From NCBI GenBank assembly GCA_900546065.1, contig URBK01000003.1:83032-147031 (forward strand): a DNA stretch of 64,000 nt. The letters run 5' to 3'. The notes beneath the pieces are model-generated. The model saw only the letters and a list, made by a program, of their open reading frames with translations. It did not search any database and was not told where the DNA came from. The position numbers and the translations under genes are program-made. Below are positions 18,232 through 26,627 of the stretch, one piece after another; position 1 is the stretch's first letter, and the number at the start of each line of letters is the position of its first letter. This DNA is from an uncultured Alistipes sp. (lineage in GTDB: Bacteria; Bacteroidota; Bacteroidia; Bacteroidales; Rikenellaceae).

Positions 18232-19614
18232 ATGAAGAAAATAGTTGTAATAATACTTTGCCTTTGCTGCCACATCGCCGCGGCACAGAACATAATGAAG
18301 GTCGAGCACCATTCGTTCAAGTCCCCGACGTATCACGATACACGCTCCTTCAGAATCGCACTGCCGACATTCGCATATCCCGATACGAAGTACAATGTAC
18401 TGCTTGTTCTGGATGCGGATTATATGTTTGACGTCATAGCATCGAGCGCAATCTACCTGCAGACGTTCGACTATATTCCGCCCACGGCCGTAGTAGCCGT
18501 CGACTACTCCTCACCCGGGAATCGCAACGACGTGGGATATGACATCATCAGCAACAGTCTGAACGAGAGCGGAGAGCTTTTCTACAAATACATAAATACC
18601 GATCTGGAGGATGAGATAAAACGCCTCATTCCGACATCGGGATTCAATACGCTTGTCGGGCACTCCTATACGGCAAGCTATCTTAACTACTGGATCGGCA
18701 ACGACAACGATCTTATCAGCGCCTATATACTCTTCTCGCCGGAAGAGATGCAGCAGATTCCAGACTTCGTGCCGCAAGATAATGACGGCAAACCCATCAT
18801 ACGCATAATCACGGGCAAGAACGACACGCAGGAGCGGCAGGATTTCGGCCGCCGCCTCTTCGAATCGTTACACGAGAAACACTACGACGTCACGCTGGAC
18901 ACGGTCGAAGCCGATCACATGTCGGTGATTCCGACCGGAAGTACTCTCGCCATGAGCCGCCTGTATGACAAATATTACAACATAGACAGCGTATACGATA
19001 TCATGGACCGTTCCGACGAGCCGGTTTGGGAAACGTTTACGCGCACCAACAGCCACAACAAGTCACGCTACAGGCAGCAATTTCCGGCTTCGGGCTCGTT
19101 TATCTCAGCGTTTCTGTGGACTGCCATACAAAACGACGATAAAGAATCGACCGACAGGCTGCGGGAATATTACGGGAAGGCTCTCGAAACCGAGCAGGCC
19201 GATCCCAATGCCTTGGGCGTCATGGGCGATTTGATGTGCAAGATCTCTTTGTGGGAAGAGGCCGACCGTTATCTACAACGTTGCCTGAACCGATACAAAG
19301 AGTTGGGGCAGGAGTACGAAACATTGTATTGGAGAAGAGTCTACGCGCTGAAGGTATTGCCCGAACTCGGACAATACAAGAAGGCTTGGAAGATATTGGA
19401 AGAGGGCAAGAGAATATACCCCGACGACAAGGCGATATTCTCATACTATCAGGGCGTACTGTCGGTAAACAACAAATTCCGCATGGCCGATGGCGTAAAA
19501 CAGCTGGCCATAGCGATTAAATATCCCGACACGCTCTCCGCCAACTTCATAGACGCAGACGAGGCGAAAAAACTGCTCGAAAAGGGTAAAGCATTGATCG
19601 GGCAATCGGAATAG
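18232..19614 (+). CDS. Secreted esterase-like alpha/beta hydrolase with C-terminal TPR region
   Basis: 460 residues with a signal peptide (MKKIVVIILCLCCHIAAAQ). Residues about 25-250 resemble the putative esterase/IroE-type alpha/beta hydrolase family: LLVLDADYMFD, the nucleophile elbow LVGHSYTASY, an acid candidate in ITGKND and a His in EADHMSV. The elbow is GHSYT rather than GxSxG. The C-terminal 170 residues look like helical TPR repeats (LGVMGDLMCKISLWEEADRY and following pairs). Base composition is lower in GC than in neighbouring genes, suggesting later acquisition. The substrate is unknown. Confidence 0.8.
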   Translation: MKKIVVIILCLCCHIAAAQNIMKVEHHSFKSPTYHDTRSFRIALPTFAYPDTKYNVLLVLDADYMFDVIASSAIYLQTFDYIPPTAVVAVDYSSPGNRNDVGYDIISNSLNESGELFYKYINTDLEDEIKRLIPTSGFNTLVGHSYTASYLNYWIGNDNDLISAYILFSPEEMQQIPDFVPQDNDGKPIIRIITGKNDTQERQDFGRRLFESLHEKHYDVTLDTVEADHMSVIPTGSTLAMSRLYDKYYNIDSVYDIMDRSDEPVWETFTRTNSHNKSRYRQQFPASGSFISAFLWTAIQNDDKESTDRLREYYGKALETEQADPNALGVMGDLMCKISLWEEADRYLQRCLNRYKELGQEYETLYWRRVYALKVLPELGQYKKAWKILEEGKRIYPDDKAIFSYYQGVLSVNNKFRMADGVKQLAIAIKYPDTLSANFIDADEAKKLLEKGKALIGQSE

Positions 19615-19926
19615 AAGAACCCCGAGCATGCAATATATTACGTTCCACTATTTGAAGTCGGGATATGTTTGCCCGCTTTAGAGGATATGTCGGAAACGGT
19701 ATTTTGCGATTGCATACGGACATGCCTCTCGGCATATTCCCATACGCGGGACGTACCGGACGCGACAAATGCAAAAACCGCTTTTACGTTTTATCCCTGC
19801 ACGCTGATTTTCGCCATATTTCACTAATTGGAAGGCTCCTCGGCATAATCGGACTAAAAACTGCGTTTTCATTTGCTTCTACCCCCGCCTTTTCGTATAT
19901 TTGTACGAAAGTATGCATTGGAAATT
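19615..19926 (+). other. Intergenic region with two copies of a promoter-like repeat
   Basis: 312 bp without a gene. It holds an intact promoter element (19838-19903) and a diverged upstream relative (about 19726-19822) that shares CTCGGCATA and AAAAACxGCxTTTT and ends in CATATTTC. Confidence 0.5.
19838..19903 (+). promoter_or_regulatory. Promoter element of the 4HB-sensor/trkH cluster
   Basis: TTTG (19872-19875), 20 nt, TATATTTG (19896-19903). The upstream flank CCTCGGCATA...AAAAACTGCGTTTTC is nearly the same as in the tandem units at 26346-26602. Confidence 0.7.
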
Positions 19927-20697
19927 ATGACAGGTATTCGCAAAAGAGTGACTATCGGTTTCTTGAGCATCGTCGCCCTGCTATTCTTTTCGGGGCTGGT
20001 GTCGCTCTTCGAACTCAGTCACATGAGCAACGACATAGAAGCAATCCTCGACAGCAGCCGAAAGAGCATCGAGATGTCGAAGAACATGCTCGACGCCATA
20101 CACAACAACGAACGTTCGGTCACCTACTACACCGTCCTGCGCGACAGTCTCTATGCCGACTCGTGCCGCACGTCGCTCGCCGACTTCGACTCGCTGCTGC
20201 GGCAGGCCCGCAGCGACGTATCGGCCGAGGCGCAGTCACGCTTCGACTCGCTCGACCTCTACACGGGACTGCTATACGAGACCCTCACCACGGTGCTCGA
20301 CGGCAACGCCCGGCAGAACGTCATACCGTTCGACGGCCGCCGCTGGTACAACACCGAATATGCCCCGCTCTATGACCGCATAACAGACGAGATAACAAAA
20401 GTCATGGGATCCGTCCAGAGCTCGCTCAACCCCCGCGCCGAGCGACTGAGCCGCAACGCATACCGTTCGGTCACACCCGTATTCATATCGCTCGTGGTGA
20501 TGATCGTCATACTGCTGTTGTTCTACTACTTCATCATGATATACACCGTTCGCCCCATAATCGAAATGAACAAACGGCTGGGCGACTACATACGTTACAA
20601 ACTGCCATTCGATGTCAAGGCCGAGTGTCAGGACGAGATGCGCGAACTGAAGGAGAAGATCGCATCTATGGTCAACAACCCATCGAAGATGAAATAG
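19927..20697 (+). CDS. Membrane sensor-like protein: 4HB periplasmic domain and HAMP-like tail, no output domain
   Basis: 256 residues. A transmembrane helix (about residues 12-32) is followed by a four-helix-bundle type periplasmic domain (SHMSNDIEAILDSSRKSIEMSKNML and onward), a second membrane helix (FISLVVMIVILLLFYYFIM), and a cytosolic HAMP-like stretch beginning RPIIEMNKRLGDYI. It stops after about 45 cytosolic residues with no kinase, cyclase or methyl-accepting domain. This resembles the sensor half of a chemoreceptor or histidine kinase. It is 52 nt upstream of trkH. The start ATG at 19927 follows a clear promoter; an upstream in-frame Met would lie before the promoter. Confidence 0.75.
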   Translation: MTGIRKRVTIGFLSIVALLFFSGLVSLFELSHMSNDIEAILDSSRKSIEMSKNMLDAIHNNERSVTYYTVLRDSLYADSCRTSLADFDSLLRQARSDVSAEAQSRFDSLDLYTGLLYETLTTVLDGNARQNVIPFDGRRWYNTEYAPLYDRITDEITKVMGSVQSSLNPRAERLSRNAYRSVTPVFISLVVMIVILLLFYYFIMIYTVRPIIEMNKRLGDYIRYKLPFDVKAECQDEMRELKEKIASMVNNPSKMK

Positions 20698-20749
20698 ACG
20701 GGCAAGTGTGAACATGTGCCGTGACAGGACACAGAAACTATTTTAAGAG

Positions 20750-22195
20750 ATGAGATTCAACGTCGTTATACGATATATTGGCATGGTGCTGCTTCTGGTG
20801 GCGGCATTCATGTTGCTGTCGGCGGGCATCTCATATCTGAACAATGTCGACACGGCCTATTTCCCGCTCCTGATGTCGTCGCTGCTGACGCTGCTAATGG
20901 GGTGCTTCCCCATGATCTTCGTGCCGCGCAGCGACCACATAACCAACAAGGAGGGATACTGCATCGTCGTCGGCGCATGGATCGTATCGAGCATCGTCGG
21001 AACCTTCCCATACCTGATGTGGGGCGGCGAGTTCTCGATAATAAACGCATGGTTCGAGAGCGTCTCGGGATTCACCACAACAGGGGCATCGATCCTCAAC
21101 GACGTGGAGGATCTGCCGCAGGGACTGCAGTTCTGGCGCATGACCACATGCTGGATGGGAGGTATCGGCGTAGTGATGTTCGCACTGGTGATACTTCCAG
21201 CCATAGGCAAGAGCAAGATGATGCTCTCGAACGTCGAACTCTCGTCGATGGCAAAGAGCAACTTCCATTACCGCAGCCAGACCGTCGTACGTATCGTGCT
21301 GGCCGTCTATGTAGGGCTTACCGCCATAACCACATTGGCTCTCAAGCTGGCGGGAATGCGGTGGTTCGACGCCGTGGCGCACGCCATGTCGGCATGCAGC
21401 ACGTGCGGCTTCAGCACCAAGAACCTGAGCATGGCATTCTTCGACTCGCCCGCAATGGAGATTATCCTCATCGTAGCCATGGCTCTGGCCGGAGTCCATT
21501 TCGGCGTCATATACGCCACCGTCAGCGGCCGCCCGAACAACCTCTTCCGCTCGGAGATCACACGGTTTTACTTCGCCGTGATAGCCATAGCGAGCGTGGC
21601 GGCCGCCATAAGCCTATGCGTGGAAAAGGTATATCCGTCGTTTCTCACATCGCTGCGCTACGCCGCATTCCATGTGGTGTCGTACATAAGTACCACGGGA
21701 TTGGCCACAGACGACTGCAATACATGGACATCCTTCTCGATAATGATACTCATATTCTGCTCCATCGTGTGTGCCTGTGCCGGCTCCACGGCCGGAGGTA
21801 TGAAGATGGACCGTCTGGTGCTTGCAATAAAGATGATACGCAACCGTCTGCGTTCGCAGCAGCACCCCAATGCCATCTTCCGCACAAAGGTCGACGGGTT
21901 GCCGCAGGACAGGGACATGCTCAACAGCGTGATGGTCTTCGCCGTGGCCTACATGATGATAATCGTCATCGGCACTCTCATCAATACCATGCTCGGCTGC
22001 GACCTCATGACTGGCTTTTCGGCATGCGTTGCCTGTATGGGAAACGTGGGTCCGGGTTTCGGCGACGTGGGGTCGATGGACAACTTCTCGATGATGTCGA
22101 ATGGCGTGAAAATAAATCTAACGCTCCTGATGCTGTTGGGGCGTCTCGAAATATTCGGATTGATTCAACTATTCTTTATACGTTGGTGGAGATGA
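20750..22195 (+). CDS. trkH: TrkH-family potassium uptake protein
   Basis: A 481-residue inner-membrane channel subunit for K+ with repeated M1-P-M2 units. Filter-like loops include SGFTTTGAS and, further on, STCGFST, STTGLAT and GNVGPGF, the four pore loops of TrkH/KtrB. It normally works with a cytosolic TrkA NAD-binding subunit, which is not in this window. Its TGA overlaps the ATG of the next gene (ATGA), indicating translational coupling to the SPOR-like protein. Confidence 0.94.
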   Translation: MRFNVVIRYIGMVLLLVAAFMLLSAGISYLNNVDTAYFPLLMSSLLTLLMGCFPMIFVPRSDHITNKEGYCIVVGAWIVSSIVGTFPYLMWGGEFSIINAWFESVSGFTTTGASILNDVEDLPQGLQFWRMTTCWMGGIGVVMFALVILPAIGKSKMMLSNVELSSMAKSNFHYRSQTVVRIVLAVYVGLTAITTLALKLAGMRWFDAVAHAMSACSTCGFSTKNLSMAFFDSPAMEIILIVAMALAGVHFGVIYATVSGRPNNLFRSEITRFYFAVIAIASVAAAISLCVEKVYPSFLTSLRYAAFHVVSYISTTGLATDDCNTWTSFSIMILIFCSIVCACAGSTAGGMKMDRLVLAIKMIRNRLRSQQHPNAIFRTKVDGLPQDRDMLNSVMVFAVAYMMIIVIGTLINTMLGCDLMTGFSACVACMGNVGPGFGDVGSMDNFSMMSNGVKINLTLLMLLGRLEIFGLIQLFFIRWWR

Positions 22196-23751
22196 TTAAA
22201 CGAGGATTGTTCGTTTGCGGAATAATAGCGATGCTGTGCGGCACACAAGCCGTATCGGCTCAGGATGTCACGGCCCGCATTTCGGGCCTTGAGGGTAACG
22301 AGGAGTATATGGGTCTGTTGCGCAACGACGCACAGCTGCGCAACCGTGAGGATTCACTCATAGGCGTCATCCGCTCCGTGCGCAGCGCCATGGCCGCAAA
22401 TGCCGAAAAGCGCGACTCACTGGCACAGCTGCGCTCCGATTCGCTGCTGCTCATGCTCTCGGATACCGAGAATGCGGTCTTCTCGCTGCGCATGCAGAAA
22501 CTCAAGCTTGTCGACCGCATAAATGCCATCGAGCAGAACTTCGTCCTCTCGAACATGGGTGATACGGGCGGGCAGGCACAGAGCGACAGCGGCAGCAGCT
22601 CGTTCCTCACAAACCCCTATTTCGTCAAGAGCATCGATCCGGATGACTACAAGGAGTTGCTGCGCGTGCAGAAGATGGAGGCCGAGACGCAGGATTTCGT
22701 ATCCGCATACATGAAAAACTACGAGAAGATCAAATCGCTCTACGACCGATATATGGTTGCCGAGACGGAAGCCGACGCCGAAGCTATCTATACCGAACTG
22801 TCGGCAGCCATGGATGACAACATCGTCGTAGAGCGTCGTCTGTCGAAGGAGTGGAGCGAGATATACGACCAGAAGACATACGTATACTCCTATTTCCTCG
22901 AGAAGGAGAACCGCGAGGATCTGCTCGACCTGACGGAGAACATGATGACCAAGGCCTTGCAGGAAAAATTCGAGGCGAGCGAATACTACGCCTCGGAAGC
23001 CGTAGCCAACTACTGCCTGCAAAAGCCCATCGTCCTCAACTACGAGATGTACGTCGCCAAGCTGCTCAACCAGACGGCTGCCATAGACTCCCTGTCGAAC
23101 GTATCGAAGAACGTGCGCCAGATCGACTTCCGCATACCCAAGATCGATGTGGCACGCCGCTCGTTTGTCGATTACGAGGCTATCGAGTTCAGCGCAAAGA
23201 GCCCCTACAACACTTCGAACCCCATACCCGAGTGTATTGTGTATGAATACGGCACCATATACCGCATACTGCTCGGGAACTACAAGTACAAGCAGGCTGT
23301 GTCGATATTCCGCGGAGCCTCGCCACTGTTCATCGAGCAGGATGAGGACGGACGTTTCAACTACTATGTCGGAGGCCTTCGCACACGCGCCGAGGCCGAG
23401 GCTGCAGTCGAGGTACTCAAGAAGAAGGGATTCCGCGACCCGCAGATCGTCGAGTGGTGCGACGGCCGCAAGACAAACCTCTCGGTGCAGAACGAATCGG
23501 CACAGGTGGTATTCCGTGTTGTGATCAAGGGCGGCACGCTGGATGATACCGTACGCGACGTCATCACGACGCTGGCATCGGGATGCCAGATATCGAAGGT
23601 CTCGGAGGATACCTTCATCGTCGGCGCCTTCGACAGCCGCGCGATGGCCGAACGTGTGGCTCAGGCCGTTACGAAGTGCGACGCCAATCTTTCGACCGAG
23701 ATCACCGAAATAGACACCGCACCAGCCGAAGAAGAGGCGGCCGAAGAGTGA
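22192..23751 (+). CDS. Secreted protein with C-terminal SPOR-like repeats
   Basis: 519 residues; a signal peptide (MIKRGLFVCGIIAMLCGTQAVSA) precedes a long Glu/Lys/Asp-rich, largely helical periplasmic part. Near the C-terminus FNYYVGGLRTRAEAEAAVEVL...GFRDPQIV looks like a SPOR fold, and a second diverged copy follows (FIVGAFDSRAMAERVAQAV). SPOR domains bind denuded peptidoglycan at the septum, so an envelope or cell-division role is possible but unproven. The ATG overlaps the trkH stop. A longer in-frame extension upstream is the shadow of trkH. It ends in a Glu/Ala-rich tail. Confidence 0.75.
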   Translation: MIKRGLFVCGIIAMLCGTQAVSAQDVTARISGLEGNEEYMGLLRNDAQLRNREDSLIGVIRSVRSAMAANAEKRDSLAQLRSDSLLLMLSDTENAVFSLRMQKLKLVDRINAIEQNFVLSNMGDTGGQAQSDSGSSSFLTNPYFVKSIDPDDYKELLRVQKMEAETQDFVSAYMKNYEKIKSLYDRYMVAETEADAEAIYTELSAAMDDNIVVERRLSKEWSEIYDQKTYVYSYFLEKENREDLLDLTENMMTKALQEKFEASEYYASEAVANYCLQKPIVLNYEMYVAKLLNQTAAIDSLSNVSKNVRQIDFRIPKIDVARRSFVDYEAIEFSAKSPYNTSNPIPECIVYEYGTIYRILLGNYKYKQAVSIFRGASPLFIEQDEDGRFNYYVGGLRTRAEAEAAVEVLKKKGFRDPQIVEWCDGRKTNLSVQNESAQVVFRVVIKGGTLDDTVRDVITTLASGCQISKVSEDTFIVGAFDSRAMAERVAQAVTKCDANLSTEITEIDTAPAEEEAAEE

Positions 23752-23818
23752 CGTAACATAAAGAAAAGATATGTATTGCCACCCTATCGTTAAACCCACA
23801 AAAAACAGATAAACTGCT

Positions 23819-24289
23819 ATGGGACTTATAATATTTCTCGTTCTTCTGGGAGTATTTTTCCTCGTGGTGGAGATGATGCTCCTGCCGGGTGTCACCATAG
23901 GCACCATACTCTCAATCATAAGCTATGCCGTCGCCGTATACATAGGTTTCGACCGCTTCGGCATCACGGGCGGAGGCATCACGCTGGCCGCCGTCATAAT
24001 AGTGTCGCTCGTGGCCATAATCATTTCGCTGCGTGGCAAGACTTGGCGCCGACTGTCGCTCAAACAGAAGATCGAATCGTCGAGTATGGAGACACCCTCG
24101 GATACGGTCAAGGTGGGAGATCGGGGTACAACCCTTTCACGTCTTTCGCCCATGGGCAAGATCCTTATCGACGGCCGTGTCTATGAGGCCAAGTCGATCG
24201 ACGCCTACATCGACCAGCGCAGCGAGGTGGAGGTCGTGGGATTCGAGAACTTCACCGTTATAGTCAAACGTACGGATGGGTCAAAATAG
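23819..24289 (+). CDS. Short NfeD-family membrane protein
   Basis: 156 residues: two or three hydrophobic helices (IIFLVLLGVFFLVVEMMLLPG and on to about residue 72), then a C-terminal OB-fold NfeD domain with GDRGTTLSRLSPMGKILIDGRVYEAKS and the usual VEVVGFENFTVIV. Short NfeD proteins are partners of flotillins. FloA follows 105 nt downstream, which supports the assignment. No protease domain is present, as expected for the short form. Confidence 0.92.
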   Translation: MGLIIFLVLLGVFFLVVEMMLLPGVTIGTILSIISYAVAVYIGFDRFGITGGGITLAAVIIVSLVAIIISLRGKTWRRLSLKQKIESSSMETPSDTVKVGDRGTTLSRLSPMGKILIDGRVYEAKSIDAYIDQRSEVEVVGFENFTVIVKRTDGSK

Positions 24290-24394
24290 GACGGCTGCAA
24301 ACACCGTCAGAATATTCCGCATAGATCAACAAAACATACGCGCACAAAGGAACAAAACGTGTAAAACAATCATCAATCAAACCAACATAAGACT

Positions 24395-25366
24395 ATGGAA
24401 CTGCAACTCGGATTAATCGCTGTGGTAATCGTATTGGGCCTCATAGCCATCTGGCTCATATTCTACTTCATTCCCGTGGGCCTCTGGTTCTCGGCACTGG
24501 TGTCGGGCGTAAAGATCAGCCTGCTGCAACTCATCCTCATGCGTTGGCGCAAGGTGCCGCCTTCGGTAATCGTATCGTCGATGATAGAGGGTACGAAGGC
24601 CGGACTCAATCTCGACCCCAACGAACTCGAAGCACACTACCTTGCCGGAGGTAACGTAACCAATGTCGTACATGCGCTCGTGTCGGCACAGAAGGCAAAC
24701 ATCGTCCTCGACTTCAAGATGGCCACGGCTATCGATCTGGCCGGCCGCGACGTCTTCGAGGCCGTGCAGATGTCGGTCAACCCCAAGGTCATAAATACAC
24801 CTCCCGTTGCGGCCGTAGCCAAGGACGGCATACAGCTCATAGCCAAGGCCCGCGTCACTGTTCGCGCCAACATCCGCCAACTCGTGGGCGGCGCCGGCGA
24901 GGAGACCGTGCTGGCACGTGTCGGCGAGGGTATCGTCTCGTCGATCGGTTCGGCCGACTCGCACAAGATCGTCCTCGAGAATCCCGACTCGATCTCGCGC
25001 GTGGTGCTCGAGAAGGGCCTTGATGCCGGTACGGCCTTCGAGATACTCTCGATAGATATTGCCGACATTGACGTCGGAAAGAATATCGGCGCACAGCTGC
25101 AGATGGATCAGGCCGATGCAGACAAGAATATCGCACAGGCCAAGGCCGAGGAGCGCCGCGCCATGGCCGTAGCCCTCGAGCAGGAGAACAAGGCCAAGGC
25201 TCAGGAGGCCCGCGCCAAGGTTATCCTAGCCGAGGCCGAGGTGCCGCTGGCTATGGCCGAAGCCTTCCGCAACGGCAATCTGGGCATCATGGACTACTAC
25301 AAGATGAAGAACATCATGGCCGACACGCAGATGCGTGAGACCATATCGCGCACCGACAAGAAATAA
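24395..25366 (+). CDS. floA: Flotillin-like protein FloA
   Basis: 323 residues; an N-terminal membrane hairpin ([26 protein letters not shown]), then the SPFH/YqfA domain with [25 protein letters not shown] and the C-terminal Glu/Ala-rich coiled coil ([29 protein letters not shown], given here as segments). It organises membrane microdomains in other bacteria. Directly behind an NfeD gene and followed by a strong hairpin. Typical length and ends. Confidence 0.95.
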   Translation: MELQLGLIAVVIVLGLIAIWLIFYFIPVGLWFSALVSGVKISLLQLILMRWRKVPPSVIVSSMIEGTKAGLNLDPNELEAHYLAGGNVTNVVHALVSAQKANIVLDFKMATAIDLAGRDVFEAVQMSVNPKVINTPPVAAVAKDGIQLIAKARVTVRANIRQLVGGAGEETVLARVGEGIVSSIGSADSHKIVLENPDSISRVVLEKGLDAGTAFEILSIDIADIDVGKNIGAQLQMDQADADKNIAQAKAEERRAMAVALEQENKAKAQEARAKVILAEAEVPLAMAEAFRNGNLGIMDYYKMKNIMADTQMRETISRTDKK

Positions 25367-25390
25367 TCGGGCGCAGCAAGCCCCAACATG

Positions 25391-25427
25391 ACGGCCCCGA
25401 CCTTACAATCGATAAGGTCGGGGCCGT
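25391..25427 (+). terminator. Long perfect hairpin between floA and the CDGSH gene
   Basis: Fifteen-base perfect stem ACGGCCCCGACCTTA/TAAGGTCGGGGCCGT (25391-25405, 25413-25427) with a 7-nt loop. There is no T-run on either side, so it may end transcripts by a different route or protect the 3' end. It lies between convergent genes. Confidence 0.65.
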
Positions 25428-25449
25428 CGGTATCTGCAGCCGAAGAATA

Positions 25450-26217
25450 TCAATAGACCTTTTCGGGTACGGTCTCCCCTTCCGGTACACCCTCTATCTC
25501 ATCTCGCCACTTGATAGCGGCATGCGTACCGTCACAATAGGGTTTGTTCTCCGAATGGCCGCAGCGGCACAGCACCACACGGTTGCGGATCTCGTAGGGC
25601 GTGCCGTCGGCACGTTCAATGCGTATGCCGCCCCTTACCCACAATCCGCCGCTCGAGTTCATCGCTATATCCTCTATCAGTGCCAGCTCGGGATCATAAT
25701 GCGGTTCGAAAGGCTTTCCGGTCTCGTTGTCCCAAGCCATAAGACGGCTGCCCGGACACATCGAGGCCTCGCGTATGGCCAGCTTGCGCTTGCGCGGATC
25801 GTCCGACTCGGCCACAAGGGCCCATGCTCGGCCGTCGGCATCGCAGAAACGCGCAAAGGTACAATAACGTTCGTTGTCACTCATCGATACTTTCGGACCC
25901 TCGGTCACCTCCACCGCCTCGAGCAGCGGCGAGACGGGAGCCTTCAGTTCCGAATCCCACACCACGGATGCATGCGTGCCGTCACAATAGGGTTTGCGGT
26001 GCGACGCCCCGCAGCGACACAGGGCCGTCGGCTCGCTCTCCGTAGAGAAGTGGCGCCCCTCCTGAAAATACCAGCTCGCGCCGCGGTCGTTCGACATGAT
26101 GAACTGCTGAGCCAGAGGCGGACGTCCGAATACAAGGTACGGGCCGCGCTCGGCAATCGTAATACGGTACTTTTTTGCGGCAGGAATCGATCCTGTCATA
26201 ATTTTAGCGTCAGACAT
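25450..26217 (-). CDS. Iron-sulfur protein with two CDGSH motifs flanking an Fer4_19-like domain
   Basis: 255 residues. CDGSH motif 1 is CRCGASHRKPYCDGTH (Cys67, Cys69, Cys78, His82). Motif 2 near the C-terminus is CRCGHSENKPYCDGTH. Each should ligate a [2Fe-2S] cluster by three Cys and one His. Between them a segment with YCTFARFCD and SMCPGSRL resembles the divergent single-cluster ferredoxin Fer4_19. Bacterial relatives are small redox or iron-handling proteins of unknown partner. I chose the Met of MSDAKIMTGSIPA; 22 upstream in-frame residues look unconserved. It is monocistronic. Confidence 0.85.
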   Translation of the reverse strand: MSDAKIMTGSIPAAKKYRITIAERGPYLVFGRPPLAQQFIMSNDRGASWYFQEGRHFSTESEPTALCRCGASHRKPYCDGTHASVVWDSELKAPVSPLLEAVEVTEGPKVSMSDNERYCTFARFCDADGRAWALVAESDDPRKRKLAIREASMCPGSRLMAWDNETGKPFEPHYDPELALIEDIAMNSSGGLWVRGGIRIERADGTPYEIRNRVVLCRCGHSENKPYCDGTHAAIKWRDEIEGVPEGETVPEKVY

Positions 26218-26345
26218 ATAATAAATGTATTTTCGGTTCGTTTGCACAATAGGCAATAATTGTTCCTCGAATGAGATTCCCACAATGATTCTTTGACGGG
26301 GAATTGCCGCTACGGGTACATTATTATGGGAATTATGAATATGGG

Positions 26346-26602
26346 GATACGCCTCGGCTAAGACAATTCTGAAAAACTGCGGTTATCGAGTTGACCTTGC
26401 GCCCGGCTTTCACTATATTTCCATAATATAGGATGCGCCCGGCCATGACAAGTCTGAAAAACTGCGGTTATCGAGTTGACCTTGTGCCCGGCTTTCACTA
26501 TATTTCCATAATATAGGATGCGCCTCGGCATAGCCAAATCTGAAAAACTTCGTTTTTCGATTTGTCTTTGCGCTCGGCTTTCACTATATTTGCCCAATAT
26601 TT
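26346..26602 (+). repeat. Three tandem 85-86 bp promoter-bearing direct repeats
   Basis: Units at 26346-26431, 26432-26516 and 26517-26602. All contain GAxxCGCC(T)CGGC, CTGAAAAACT, and CGGCTTTCACTATATTT. Units 1 and 2 are almost identical, with TTG-N20-TATATTTC; unit 3 has TTTG-N20-TATATTTG. Unit 3 is nearest the downstream gene and is the only one with a consensus -7 box. Confidence 0.9.
26561..26592 (+). promoter_or_regulatory. Promoter of the FISUMP-like lipoprotein gene (third repeat unit)
   Basis: TTTG (26561-26564), 20 nt, TATATTTG (26585-26592); 35 nt before the ATG. Confidence 0.75.
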
Positions 26603-26627
26603 TAACCGAATATAGACAAGACAATAT

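Larger units (their letters stand above)
26218..26627. other. Intergenic region with a tandem promoter repeat
   Basis: 410 bp without a gene. The left 128 bp should contain the CDGSH promoter on the minus strand, but no convincing box pair was found. The right part is the threefold repeat described separately. Confidence 0.6.

Noticed and set aside
20902..22191. A frame extending the SPOR-like protein by 430 codons to the left
   Set aside because: It runs through trkH in another frame; the signal peptide begins at 22192 with an ATGA overlap, so the real start is there.
26346..26602. Possible CRISPR array
   Set aside because: There are only three units of 85-86 bp that are contiguous without spacers, and each has a promoter; they are direct tandem repeats.
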